Shown: in pieces, positions 54,559-62,051 of the stretch
Numbering within the stretch: the stretch's first letter is position 1
How the letters are laid out: each line of letters begins with the position of its first letter
The notes under the pieces: model-generated
What the model was told of the DNA's origin: nothing
What the model saw: the letters and a program-made list of their open reading frames with translations, nothing else
Databases searched by the model: none
Made by a program: the position numbers and the translations under genes
Assembly (NCBI GenBank): GCA_001940985.1
Contig: MSHB01000004.1
Location: forward strand, 1 to 64,000
Direction: 5' to 3'
DNA: 64,000 nucleotides
DNA from: Mollicutes bacterium Phil14
GTDB taxonomy: Bacteria; Bacillota_I; Bacilli_A; ML615J-28; CAG-698

Positions 54559-56678
54559 TCGCTCTTCTCCAATTCTTCAATATTATTTTCTTCTAAATAT
54601 TTTTGATACATTTGTTCAGAAACAACAGACCATTTTACACATTCGCGGATATTATCAGGAACGAAATAATAAAGGGTGTTGTGATGATATATTTCAAAAT
54701 CTTCTCTGATGCCAAATAGTACAGTTGGTAAATTTTCGATTTTGAATAATATCTCTTTTTCTTCGTTATTAATACTACCTTTGTATACAATGCCATCAGA
54801 ATTTATAGTAGTATATCCTTCGCCAACAACTGCAAATCCCTTTCCATTTGAATCTGGATGTTTCAATGTGACATGGCTAGTGAATTGATAGTTAGGATCT
54901 TCAATATTTTTTCTTTCAATTTGTTTTTGCCAATTATACCAATCTCTAATATTTTTTGGTACTAACTCATTATCTGAATGGAATTGATAATAATTATCTA
55001 GCGTTACTTTAGTGTTGCAATGAGTGCATGTTAAAGTGTTGCTTTTAGAAGAAAAAGTGTATTCATGCTTACATACAGGACAGATATACAGTAGATGTTC
55101 TAAACCTTCAGCAAATCTTTTTCCTTTATAATATATATTATTCTTTTCTTGCCAAGCAAATTCATCATAATCACATTCTTTTTTCAAAATTTCATATATT
55201 TCATTAACTGACAAGTTTTTAATTTGATCTTTTGAGAAAATTTCTTTATATTCTATATGGACTTTACCTTTTCTAGATGTTAAAGCCCATTTTGGAGTAG
55301 AAAAATATGAGCCATGTATTTTTGTTATTATTACTTGTACTCCAAATTTTTTAATCATTTTAGCTGTAGAAGGAATAACCTTTTCCATACATCCGTGTGG
55401 TGATAATCTTCCTTCAGGAGCAATTCCTAAAATTCCATTATTTTTCATAACCCTAACTATGTTTTTCATAGAACTAACATCTGGTTGATATAAATATTTT
55501 GGGAAAGCTCCTAGCGATTTGATAAGTCTACCTAGATGATAATTGCAGAAGTAGTAGTAGGCAACAACAGCATTAACCTTATTAGGATAAACAGGTATGA
55601 ATGACCATAAAAAGTCTAGTTTTGCTGGATGATTAAATAAAAGAATTGTTGGTTTCTCAAATTTTGGCATATTTTTTTTATCAACTTCTACTTTGTATTT
55701 AGTGAAAAAATATATTTTCAAGGAAAACCTTAATACTGAATAAAGAATAGGATTAGCTTTCTTTATTGGCCCTTGAAAATATTGCATATTATATTTTTTC
55801 CTTGAGTTTTCAAATAGTTTTGAAAAAGGTTTATTCAACAGCAAGTAAAGTATTATATAAAGGAAGAAAATCATAATATTAAAAAACATTTTTTTAATAT
55901 CATTAATAAAAGCAAAATACATTGAGAAACCAGCATTGATAAAAGCAAATAATAACCAAATTGCAGTTGCTCTAATGCTTCTGTTAGATAGATGAATAAG
56001 TATTTTATCTTTAAATTTCAAAGCAAACACGATTAGTATACAACATAGTGAAAGTAAAATAGTAAAAGGTAAATATGCTTCTTCAATGGCAAAGTGTCCA
56101 AAGATTGTACATAAAACGGTAGCGGGAACAGCACCAAGTGTAGTTAAAATAATATATCTAAAAAAACTTATCTTTGTATTAGCGGCACTAATACTAGCTA
56201 CTCCATAGGGAATGCCAGGGACAAAATACAATGATAAAATAAATAAAGTTGATTTATTTTTTCCATTTGAAGAAACAACTTGTAATTTTTCCTTTTCTTT
56301 CTCATCTAGAATTTGTGTAGAATTTTTCCCTAGTAATCTAAAAATTATGAAGATTATTAAGTTTCCTAAAAAGATTCCTGCCATACAGCAAAGAAATCCT
56401 AGTTTAGCTCCACAACAAAAACCAGCAATGATTTGTATAATTTCTGTAGGAATAATTGCAGTTACTAGAAGAATTGCTTGTGATAGACCGATTATAAAGT
56501 ATTTCCACAAGCCATAACTTTCAAATTTTTCTTCTAGTGGTAGTAATGAATTTGTATCTATTGCTTCTTTGATAGGCTCTATTAAATCAATACATAAAAA
56601 TATTGTTAAAGCAAAAAATGCAATGATTGACAAAATGATTAATATTTTTTTTATTATTTTTACATTTGAATTTTTCAT
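54555..56678 (-). CDS. Fusion of VTT membrane domain, PlsC-type acyltransferase and zinc ribbon
   Basis: 707 residues. Residues about 60-215 form a VTT/DedA-TVP38 domain (EIIQIIAGFCCGAKLGF, FVPGIPYGVAS); about 235-290 add more helices; about 320-500 a PlsC acyltransferase with NHPAKLD (His348, Asp353) and APEGRLSPHG (near 421); CPVC (about 532-535) and CTHC (about 549-552) make a zinc ribbon. Probably moves and acylates lipids at the membrane. ATG 56678 follows AAAGGA; a TTG at 56696 is less likely. The mix of domains in one chain is unusual. Confidence 0.85.
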   Translation of the reverse strand: MKNSNVKIIKKILIILSIIAFFALTIFLCIDLIEPIKEAIDTNSLLPLEEKFESYGLWKYFIIGLSQAILLVTAIIPTEIIQIIAGFCCGAKLGFLCCMAGIFLGNLIIFIIFRLLGKNSTQILDEKEKEKLQVVSSNGKNKSTLFILSLYFVPGIPYGVASISAANTKISFFRYIILTTLGAVPATVLCTIFGHFAIEEAYLPFTILLSLCCILIVFALKFKDKILIHLSNRSIRATAIWLLFAFINAGFSMYFAFINDIKKMFFNIMIFFLYIILYLLLNKPFSKLFENSRKKYNMQYFQGPIKKANPILYSVLRFSLKIYFFTKYKVEVDKKNMPKFEKPTILLFNHPAKLDFLWSFIPVYPNKVNAVVAYYYFCNYHLGRLIKSLGAFPKYLYQPDVSSMKNIVRVMKNNGILGIAPEGRLSPHGCMEKVIPSTAKMIKKFGVQVIITKIHGSYFSTPKWALTSRKGKVHIEYKEIFSKDQIKNLSVNEIYEILKKECDYDEFAWQEKNNIYYKGKRFAEGLEHLLYICPVCKHEYTFSSKSNTLTCTHCNTKVTLDNYYQFHSDNELVPKNIRDWYNWQKQIERKNIEDPNYQFTSHVTLKHPDSNGKGFAVVGEGYTTINSDGIVYKGSINNEEKEILFKIENLPTVLFGIREDFEIYHHNTLYYFVPDNIRECVKWSVVSEQMYQKYLEENNIEELEKSE

Positions 56679-56770
56679 AGGATTAGGTCCTTTCAATTTA
56701 TATATTATTATATCATAAAAAAAGCAAATTGAAAATGTTTATCATATATTATAATGGAGTTGTTACAGAA

Positions 56771-57271
56771 GTGGAAGAGAAAAGCAATAATAGTTTGTAT
56801 ACTAAAATAGCAGTTGGAATATCAGCTGGATTTATTGGTCAATATATTGGCGATGTTATATATAATTTCTTAGAAAATAAAGGATATACTTATGAGATTA
56901 GATCAGAAATGTCACTATATTTAGCAGGAATTATCTCTGGCGGCGTGGCTGCTATATTTGATGATGAAATACCTTTGTTTCAATCTGTATTACTTTCAGT
57001 TGGTATATTTTATTTGGTTTTTGATGCTAGTGATCAGTTTTTAGGTGGCGATGGAATGAGTAAAAAAATTTTTTTAAAGGAATTCATAGTTGACGCCATT
57101 ATAATTTATATTCTGGTTACATTCCAAAATACATTTATCGATTTATTTCTTCCTAACGTTAACAGCAATACTAATACATTGTTTGATGATGAAATAATCC
57201 TGACTTTAATATCGGGTATAATTATTAATTCATATTACGATGTTAAAAAAATTATAACAAATAAGATTTAG
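56771..57271 (+). CDS. Unknown small membrane protein
   Basis: About 166 residues from GTG 56771, or up to 180 from ATG 56729; the start is unsure because a TATAAT (56750-56755) lies between them. Four hydrophobic segments (about 15-35, 55-75, 80-105, 110-130 of the short form), with GGGD-like loop FLGGDGMSKKI and a C-terminal helix. I do not recognise the family. Divergent from the VTT-acyltransferase gene. Confidence 0.6.
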   Translation: MEEKSNNSLYTKIAVGISAGFIGQYIGDVIYNFLENKGYTYEIRSEMSLYLAGIISGGVAAIFDDEIPLFQSVLLSVGIFYLVFDASDQFLGGDGMSKKIFLKEFIVDAIIIYILVTFQNTFIDLFLPNVNSNTNTLFDDEIILTLISGIIINSYYDVKKIITNKI

Positions 57272-57296
57272 TGAATGTAAAATAAAAATAAAAATG

Positions 57297-57325
57297 TTTA
57301 CCATATTTCTAAAAAATGTTATAAT
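57297..57325 (+). promoter_or_regulatory. Promoter of the second GNAT-like gene
   Basis: TTTACC (57297-57302) and TATAAT (57320-57325), spacer 17; GGAGG and ATG 57356 follow. Confidence 0.65.
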
Positions 57326-57355
57326 ACTTATGACTCAATATTTGGAGGTAAGAAA

Positions 57356-58483
57356 ATGATAGTTGTTAAAGAAATCAAAAAGAAAAAAGATATAAAGAAA
57401 TTTGTTATGTTTCCTATTAAAATGTATAAAAAAGAAAAAAGATACATTCCTTGTATTGTTGGGGATGAAATGAAACTTTTAAACAAAAAGAAGAACCCTG
57501 CTTATGAATATTGTGAAACAAAATTATTTTTAGCATATAAAGATAAAAAAATAGTTGGAAGAATATGTGGCTTGATAAATCATTCTTATAATAAGAAAAA
57601 AGGTTTGAACCAAATACGTTTTTGTAGATTTGATGTAATAGATGATATAGAAGTCACAAAAGCTTTGTTTAGAGCTGTTATTGATTGGGCAGATGAAAGG
57701 GGCATAAAAGAAATGATTGGTCCAATCGGTTTCAGTGATTTAGATAAAGAAGGAATGCTTGTTGAAGGCTTTGAAGAAATGAGTAATTCATTAACTTTAT
57801 ATAACTATCCATATTATGTAAAGCATTTAGAAGAATTAGGTTTTAGAAAAGACGCTGATTGGGTTGAATATCAAGTGTTTACTCCAAAAGAAATGAATGA
57901 GAGAATTAATAGAGTAGCTGAAATAATTAAAAAAAGAAAAGGATATAAAGTTGTAAAATTGAAAAGTGCTAAAGATGTAAAATACTATGCACGTAAAGCT
58001 TTTAGTTTGATTAATGAAGCTTTTGCTCCTTTATATGGAGTTGTTGAATTAAATCCTAAACAAATTGAAGAAGCTATTAAACAATTTGTTCCAATTGTTG
58101 CTATGACAAATTATGAATATTGTTATATTATAAACGATGATAAAGACAATACTTTAGGATTTGGTGTTTTAGCTCCTAGTTTAAATAATGCTCTAAAAAA
58201 ATCTAATGGTAAAATGTTCCCATTTGGAATATTTAGAATGCTAAGAGATTTGAAGAAGAGCGAAATTTTAGATATGTACATTTTAGCTGTTAAACCAGAA
58301 TATCATAATTTAGGAGTTAATACGTTAATTTTATGCGAAGGAATAAAATCAGCTATTAAGAACGGCGTAAAATTTGCTGAAACTGGTCCAGAATTAGAAT
58401 TGAATAATCGCGTTCAAGATCAATGGAAGGAATTTGAAGTTCGTCAACATAGAAGACGACGTTCTTGGATAATTAATTTTTAA
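57356..58483 (+). CDS. GNAT-fold acetyltransferase-like protein (paralogue of 18699-19820)
   Basis: 375 residues. Shares with its paralogue VKEIKKKKDI, VGRICG, IRFCRFDVIDDIEVTKALF, IGPIGFSDLDKEGMLVEGFEEMS, DWVE and a C-terminal basic HRRRRSW cluster. YILAVKPEYHNLGVN fits the acetyl-CoA-binding loop. Substrate unknown. It has its own promoter, unlike the copy coupled to degV. Confidence 0.72.
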   Translation: MIVVKEIKKKKDIKKFVMFPIKMYKKEKRYIPCIVGDEMKLLNKKKNPAYEYCETKLFLAYKDKKIVGRICGLINHSYNKKKGLNQIRFCRFDVIDDIEVTKALFRAVIDWADERGIKEMIGPIGFSDLDKEGMLVEGFEEMSNSLTLYNYPYYVKHLEELGFRKDADWVEYQVFTPKEMNERINRVAEIIKKRKGYKVVKLKSAKDVKYYARKAFSLINEAFAPLYGVVELNPKQIEEAIKQFVPIVAMTNYEYCYIINDDKDNTLGFGVLAPSLNNALKKSNGKMFPFGIFRMLRDLKKSEILDMYILAVKPEYHNLGVNTLILCEGIKSAIKNGVKFAETGPELELNNRVQDQWKEFEVRQHRRRRSWIINF

Positions 58484-58517
58484 AATTTGATGTTTAAAAA
58501 ATATAAAATTAAAGTTA

Positions 58518-58546
58518 TTGACATTTATTAGAAAAAAGTGTATAAT
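58518..58546 (+). promoter_or_regulatory. Promoter of the rplU operon
   Basis: TTGACA (58518-58523) and TATAAT (58541-58546), spacer 17: perfect consensus as expected for a ribosomal protein operon. Confidence 0.9.
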
Positions 58547-58555
58547 ATGTATGTT

Positions 58556-58622
58556 GTGTATTGGCACAACCGCACAAAAAAGGTATAAGTGATTTAATCC
58601 ACCTTAATGGCGTGTCTTAAAA
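58556..58622 (+). ncRNA. L21 leader (ribosomal protein L21 autoregulatory element)
   Basis: Starts directly after the promoter with the L21-leader pattern: TTGGCACAACCGCAC near 58560, an AAGGTATAAGTG stretch, then CACCTTAATGGCGTGTC, which can pair back to the 5' side (AAGGT with ACCTT, GCAC with GTGTC region). Position before rplU matches the known leader in Bacillota. Confidence 0.75.
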
Positions 58623-58646
58623 AATATAATGAGGAGGTGCTGTAAA

Positions 58647-58946
58647 ATGTATGCAATTATTGAAACTGGTGGTAAACAATATCGCGTAGAAGAAAATACT
58701 GAACTTTATGTTGAAAAACTTGAAGTTGCTGAAAATGGCGAAGTTGTTTTTGATAAAGTTTTAATGGTAAATGGTAAAGTTGGTACTCCATATGTTGAGG
58801 GTGCTACTGTAAAAGCAGTTTGTGAAAAACATGGTAAAGCTAAGAAAATTATCGTTTACAAGTATAAATCAAAGAAGAACTACCACAAGAAACAAGGTCA
58901 TCGTCAACCTTATACAAAATTAAAAGTTGTTGCTATTGAAGGTTAG
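58647..58946 (+). CDS. rplU: Ribosomal protein L21
   Basis: 99 residues. [16 protein letters not shown] is the family start and [19 protein letters not shown] the C-terminal end. ATG 58647 is preceded by GAGGAGGT; the frame extends upstream only through the leader. First gene of rplU-prp-rpmA. Confidence 0.97.
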   Translation: MYAIIETGGKQYRVEENTELYVEKLEVAENGEVVFDKVLMVNGKVGTPYVEGATVKAVCEKHGKAKKIIVYKYKSKKNYHKKQGHRQPYTKLKVVAIEG

Positions 58947-58948
58947 TT

Positions 58949-59272
58949 ATGACGCTAGTAAATGTTATTTTGGATGAGGCTCATAGAATAAAAAGAGTCT
59001 TGGTTAGTGGTCATTCTAATTATGATGTTATAGGAAAAGATATAGTATGTGCTTCCGTGTCTGTTGCTATGTATATGTCAGCAAATTTAATAGGAAGAGT
59101 TTTAGATTCAAAAGGATTTTCTTTTCATGAATATAAAAAAACAACTACTATGGAATTAATAATTAAAGAAGATAACGAATTTGTTAACATCATAATGGAA
59201 AATTTAATTTATACTTTAAAAAGCATAAGTTCAGATTATGCTAATTATTTACAAATAAAAATAAACGAATAA
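58949..59272 (+). CDS. prp: Ribosomal-processing cysteine protease Prp
   Basis: 107 residues. SGHSNYDVIGKDIVCASVS places the catalytic dyad at His22 and Cys34, as in Staphylococcus. It trims the N-terminal extension of L27, encoded by the next gene, before ribosome assembly. Confidence 0.95.
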   Translation: MTLVNVILDEAHRIKRVLVSGHSNYDVIGKDIVCASVSVAMYMSANLIGRVLDSKGFSFHEYKKTTTMELIIKEDNEFVNIIMENLIYTLKSISSDYANYLQIKINE

Positions 59273-59284
59273 GGAGGTAATCTC

Positions 59285-59566
59285 ATGTTTAAACTAAATA
59301 TACAGTTTTTCGCTTCAAAAAAGGCTGCAGGTTCTACTAAGAACGGTAGAGATTCTCATGCTAAGAGATTAGGTGCTAAAAAAGCTGATGGAGAATATGC
59401 AACTGCAGGTTCAATAATATATCGTCAAAGAGGTACTAAGATTTATGCTGGTACTAACGTTGGTAAAGGTGGAGACGATACTTTATTTGCTACTATAACT
59501 GGTTATGTTAAATATGAACGTAAAGGAAAAGATAAAAAGCAAGTATCTGTTTACGAAACTAGATAA
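59285..59566 (+). CDS. rpmA: Ribosomal protein L27 with cleavable N-terminus
   Basis: 93 residues. The Prp cleavage motif [11 protein letters not shown] is present; cleavage is expected between Phe9 and Ala10. [11 protein letters not shown] and [17 protein letters not shown] match the family. Confidence 0.97.
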   Translation: MFKLNIQFFASKKAAGSTKNGRDSHAKRLGAKKADGEYATAGSIIYRQRGTKIYAGTNVGKGGDDTLFATITGYVKYERKGKDKKQVSVYETR

Positions 59567-59571
59567 ATAAT

Positions 59572-59602
59572 TATGCACTTAATAATTTAAGTGCATTTTT
59601 TT
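59572..59602 (+). terminator. Terminator after rpmA
   Basis: TGCACTTAA and TTAAGTGCA pair around TAAT, followed by TTTTTTT. Confidence 0.88.
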
Positions 59603-59625
59603 AAGTTTTTAAAGGTGGTGAAAAC

Positions 59626-60903
59626 ATGTTTATAGATGATGTTACTATTACTGTCAAAGCTGGGAATGGTGGAAATGGTGTAGTTGCGTTCAGAAGAGAA
59701 AAATTTGTTCCAAAGGGTGGCCCTAGCGGTGGCAATGGTGGCCGTGGTGGAGATATTATTTTTGTTGGTGAAGAAGGTCTTACTACTTTACTTGATTTAA
59801 GATACAATAGAATAATAAAAGCCCAAAATGGACAAAATGGAATGGCAAAAGATTGCTATGGCAAAGATGGTGAAGACGTATATATAAAAGTACCTATTGG
59901 AACAGTTGTTTACGACAAGGGGAAAAATGTTGTTATTGCTGATATAACTCGTCATAAACAAGAAGCAATTATTGCTCATGGCGGCAAAGGTGGTAGAGGC
60001 AATTCAGCTTTTGCAACTCCAAGAATTCCTGCACCAGAAATTTGTGAAAAAGGTTTGCCAGGAGAAGAAAAAGAAATTCGTGTTGAACTAAAAGTTTTAG
60101 CCGATGTAGGATTAGTTGGTTTTCCTAGTGTTGGAAAATCTACATTAATTTCTGTTGTTTCTGCAGCAAGACCTAAAATAGCCGATTATCATTTCACTAC
60201 TTTAGTTCCTAATCTAGGTGTAGTAAAAGTAAAAGATGGACGTAGTTTTGTAATGGCCGATTTACCTGGTTTAATAGAAGGCGCTAGTAGTGGTGCTGGT
60301 TTAGGATTCCAATTTCTAAAACATATTGAAAGAACTAGAGTAATTGTTCATGTAATTGATATGGCATCATTTGAAGGACGCGATCCATATGATGACTATG
60401 TTAAAATTAACGAAGAATTGCGATTGTATAATGAAAAATTATTGTTGCGTCCACAAATAGTTGTTGCTAATAAAATGGATTTGGCAGGTGCTAAGGAAAA
60501 TTTGGAAGAATTCAAAAAGAAATTACCAGATGTTTTGGTTGTTCCTATTAGTGCATATACAAAAAGCAATCTTGATGAATTATTATATAAAATAGCTGAC
60601 ATACTAGAAACAGTTAGTTTAGATGAATTTATTGAAACTATAAGTGATGAAGTAGTTGAATACAAATATGAAAAAGAAGAAAAACCTTTCGAGATAATTC
60701 TTGAAGATGATGGTGTTTATAATGTAGTTGGCCCTATGATTAAAAAGTTCTTTGACGTTACTGATTTTTCACGAGACGAAAACGTAAAACTATTCGCTCG
60801 TAGATTAAGAAATCTTGGCGTTGACAATGAACTTCGTCGTCTTGGCGTAAAACATGGGGATATTGTTAGAGTATTAGATTATGAATTTGAATTTTTTGAT
60901 TAA
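59626..60903 (+). CDS. obgE: GTPase ObgE/CgtA
   Basis: 425 residues. Glycine-rich Obg fold (1-158; [18 protein letters not shown]), GTPase domain with GFPSVGKST (G1), DLPGLIEG (G3), NKMD (G4) and an OCT C-terminal domain (about 345-425). It acts in 50S ribosome assembly and the stringent response. AAAGGTGGTG lies before the ATG. Confidence 0.97.
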   Translation: MFIDDVTITVKAGNGGNGVVAFRREKFVPKGGPSGGNGGRGGDIIFVGEEGLTTLLDLRYNRIIKAQNGQNGMAKDCYGKDGEDVYIKVPIGTVVYDKGKNVVIADITRHKQEAIIAHGGKGGRGNSAFATPRIPAPEICEKGLPGEEKEIRVELKVLADVGLVGFPSVGKSTLISVVSAARPKIADYHFTTLVPNLGVVKVKDGRSFVMADLPGLIEGASSGAGLGFQFLKHIERTRVIVHVIDMASFEGRDPYDDYVKINEELRLYNEKLLLRPQIVVANKMDLAGAKENLEEFKKKLPDVLVVPISAYTKSNLDELLYKIADILETVSLDEFIETISDEVVEYKYEKEEKPFEIILEDDGVYNVVGPMIKKFFDVTDFSRDENVKLFARRLRNLGVDNELRRLGVKHGDIVRVLDYEFEFFD

Positions 60904-60942
60904 AACTTATGGGACTCTTAGAGCCTAAAAAGGAGGAAATTT

Positions 60943-61530
60943 ATGGAAAGAAGTTTAAAGATTAAAAAAATGGTTATGATTACCATTTTATCAGTCGTTG
61001 CAATTGTTTTACAATTATTTAGTAATTATGTACAATTTGGACCAGTTAGCATTACGCTAGCATTAATTCCAATTGTCGTTGGTGCAATAATTTATGGGCC
61101 GTTAGCTGGCTTTGCTATTGGATGTTTTGCTGGTGTTATCACTTTCGTAGCCCCAACAACTATAGCTATATTTTGGCCTTATGGAGTTTTTGCTACATTC
61201 TTAGTATGTGTCTTAAAAATGGGACTTGCTGGATTAGTATCTGGATATTTATATAAACTTATTAATAAGAGCAACTCAAAAGTTGCTGTTGTTATATCTT
61301 CTATTAGCGTTCCACTAGTTAATACTGGTTTGTTTGCTTTTGCAGCGTATATTTATTATAAAGATCTTTTAACATCTTTAGCTCCAACAGATCAAACTAT
61401 TGTTGCTTATTTATTCTTGAGTTTTATTGGTGTGAATTTTATTATAGAATTTTTAGTAAATTCTTTACTATCACCGGTAGTTTTAAGATTAGTAAACTTT
61501 GCAAATAATAAATACTTAAATAATGATTAG
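60943..61530 (+). CDS. ECF transporter substrate-binding (S) component
   Basis: 195 residues and six helices. VSITLALIPIVVGAIIYGPLAG is the ECF S-component motif in two parts: VSITLALIPIVVGAI and YGPLAGFAIGCFAG. Captures a vitamin or similar trace compound and works with a shared ECF energizing module encoded elsewhere. Which substrate (folate, pantothenate, thiamine or other) is not clear. AAGGAGG precedes the ATG. Confidence 0.82.
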   Translation: MERSLKIKKMVMITILSVVAIVLQLFSNYVQFGPVSITLALIPIVVGAIIYGPLAGFAIGCFAGVITFVAPTTIAIFWPYGVFATFLVCVLKMGLAGLVSGYLYKLINKSNSKVAVVISSISVPLVNTGLFAFAAYIYYKDLLTSLAPTDQTIVAYLFLSFIGVNFIIEFLVNSLLSPVVLRLVNFANNKYLNND

Positions 61531-61547
61531 TATATCATAATAAAAAA

Positions 61548-61582
61548 ACAACTGTAGACTTTTTATGTCTACAGTTTTATTT
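61548..61582. terminator. Bidirectional terminator between ECF S-component and XRE genes
   Basis: AACTGTAGAC and GTCTACAGTT form a perfect 10-bp stem with T runs on both sides (as A run and T run). Confidence 0.9.
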
Positions 61583-61843
61583 TTTAGTTTTTAAATTTGA
61601 AAAATCAAATAAATCTTTAATATCTATGCCTAGTGAGTCAGCTATCTTTTCAATGTTTTTAAGAGTTATATTCTTTTCAGCTCTTTCAATATGACCAATA
61701 TAAGTACGATGTAGACCAGTCATATAACCTAGTTGTTCTTGTGAAGCGCCTATTGATTTTCGATATTCTTTAACTTTTAATCCGAATAGTACATTGATAT
61801 TATCTTTTTTATTTTTCTTGTTTTTTTCTGAATTTTCAATCAT
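61577..61843 (-). CDS. XRE-family transcriptional regulator
   Basis: 88 residues. Lysine-rich N-terminus (about 1-18), then a Cro/C1 helix-turn-helix: VKEYRKSIGASQEQLGYM, LHRTYIGHIERAEKN, TLKNIEKIADSLGID. Resembles restriction-modification controller (C) proteins, but no such genes are nearby. ATG 61843 follows AAGGTGA; a GTG at 61852 lies in that site. Confidence 0.88.
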   Translation of the reverse strand: MIENSEKNKKNKKDNINVLFGLKVKEYRKSIGASQEQLGYMTGLHRTYIGHIERAEKNITLKNIEKIADSLGIDIKDLFDFSNLKTKK

Positions 61844-61878
61844 ATCGTTCACCTTTTTAATAAAAAATCTACTTAAAT

Positions 61879-61907
61879 ATATTAGTTTAAAAGATAAATT
61901 CTTTCAA
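61879..61907 (-). promoter_or_regulatory. Promoter of the XRE regulator gene
   Basis: On the minus strand TTGAAA (61907-61902) and TAATAT (61884-61879), spacer 17. Confidence 0.6.
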
Positions 61908-62051
61908 CAGACTAAAAATAGCATTTGCACTTTTCTTTAATTTTATTAGAAAAAAAATAAGAAAAAATTTAAAATATGTAACTAGATGAAGCAAATATTC
62001 TTTCTTTATTTTAATTTAAAAATATGATATAATAAATCAAAGGTGAAAAAA

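Noticed and set aside
60904-60942. Possible small riboswitch before the ECF S-component
   Set aside because: Only 39 bases between obgE and the ATG; the preQ1 or other compact consensus is not met.
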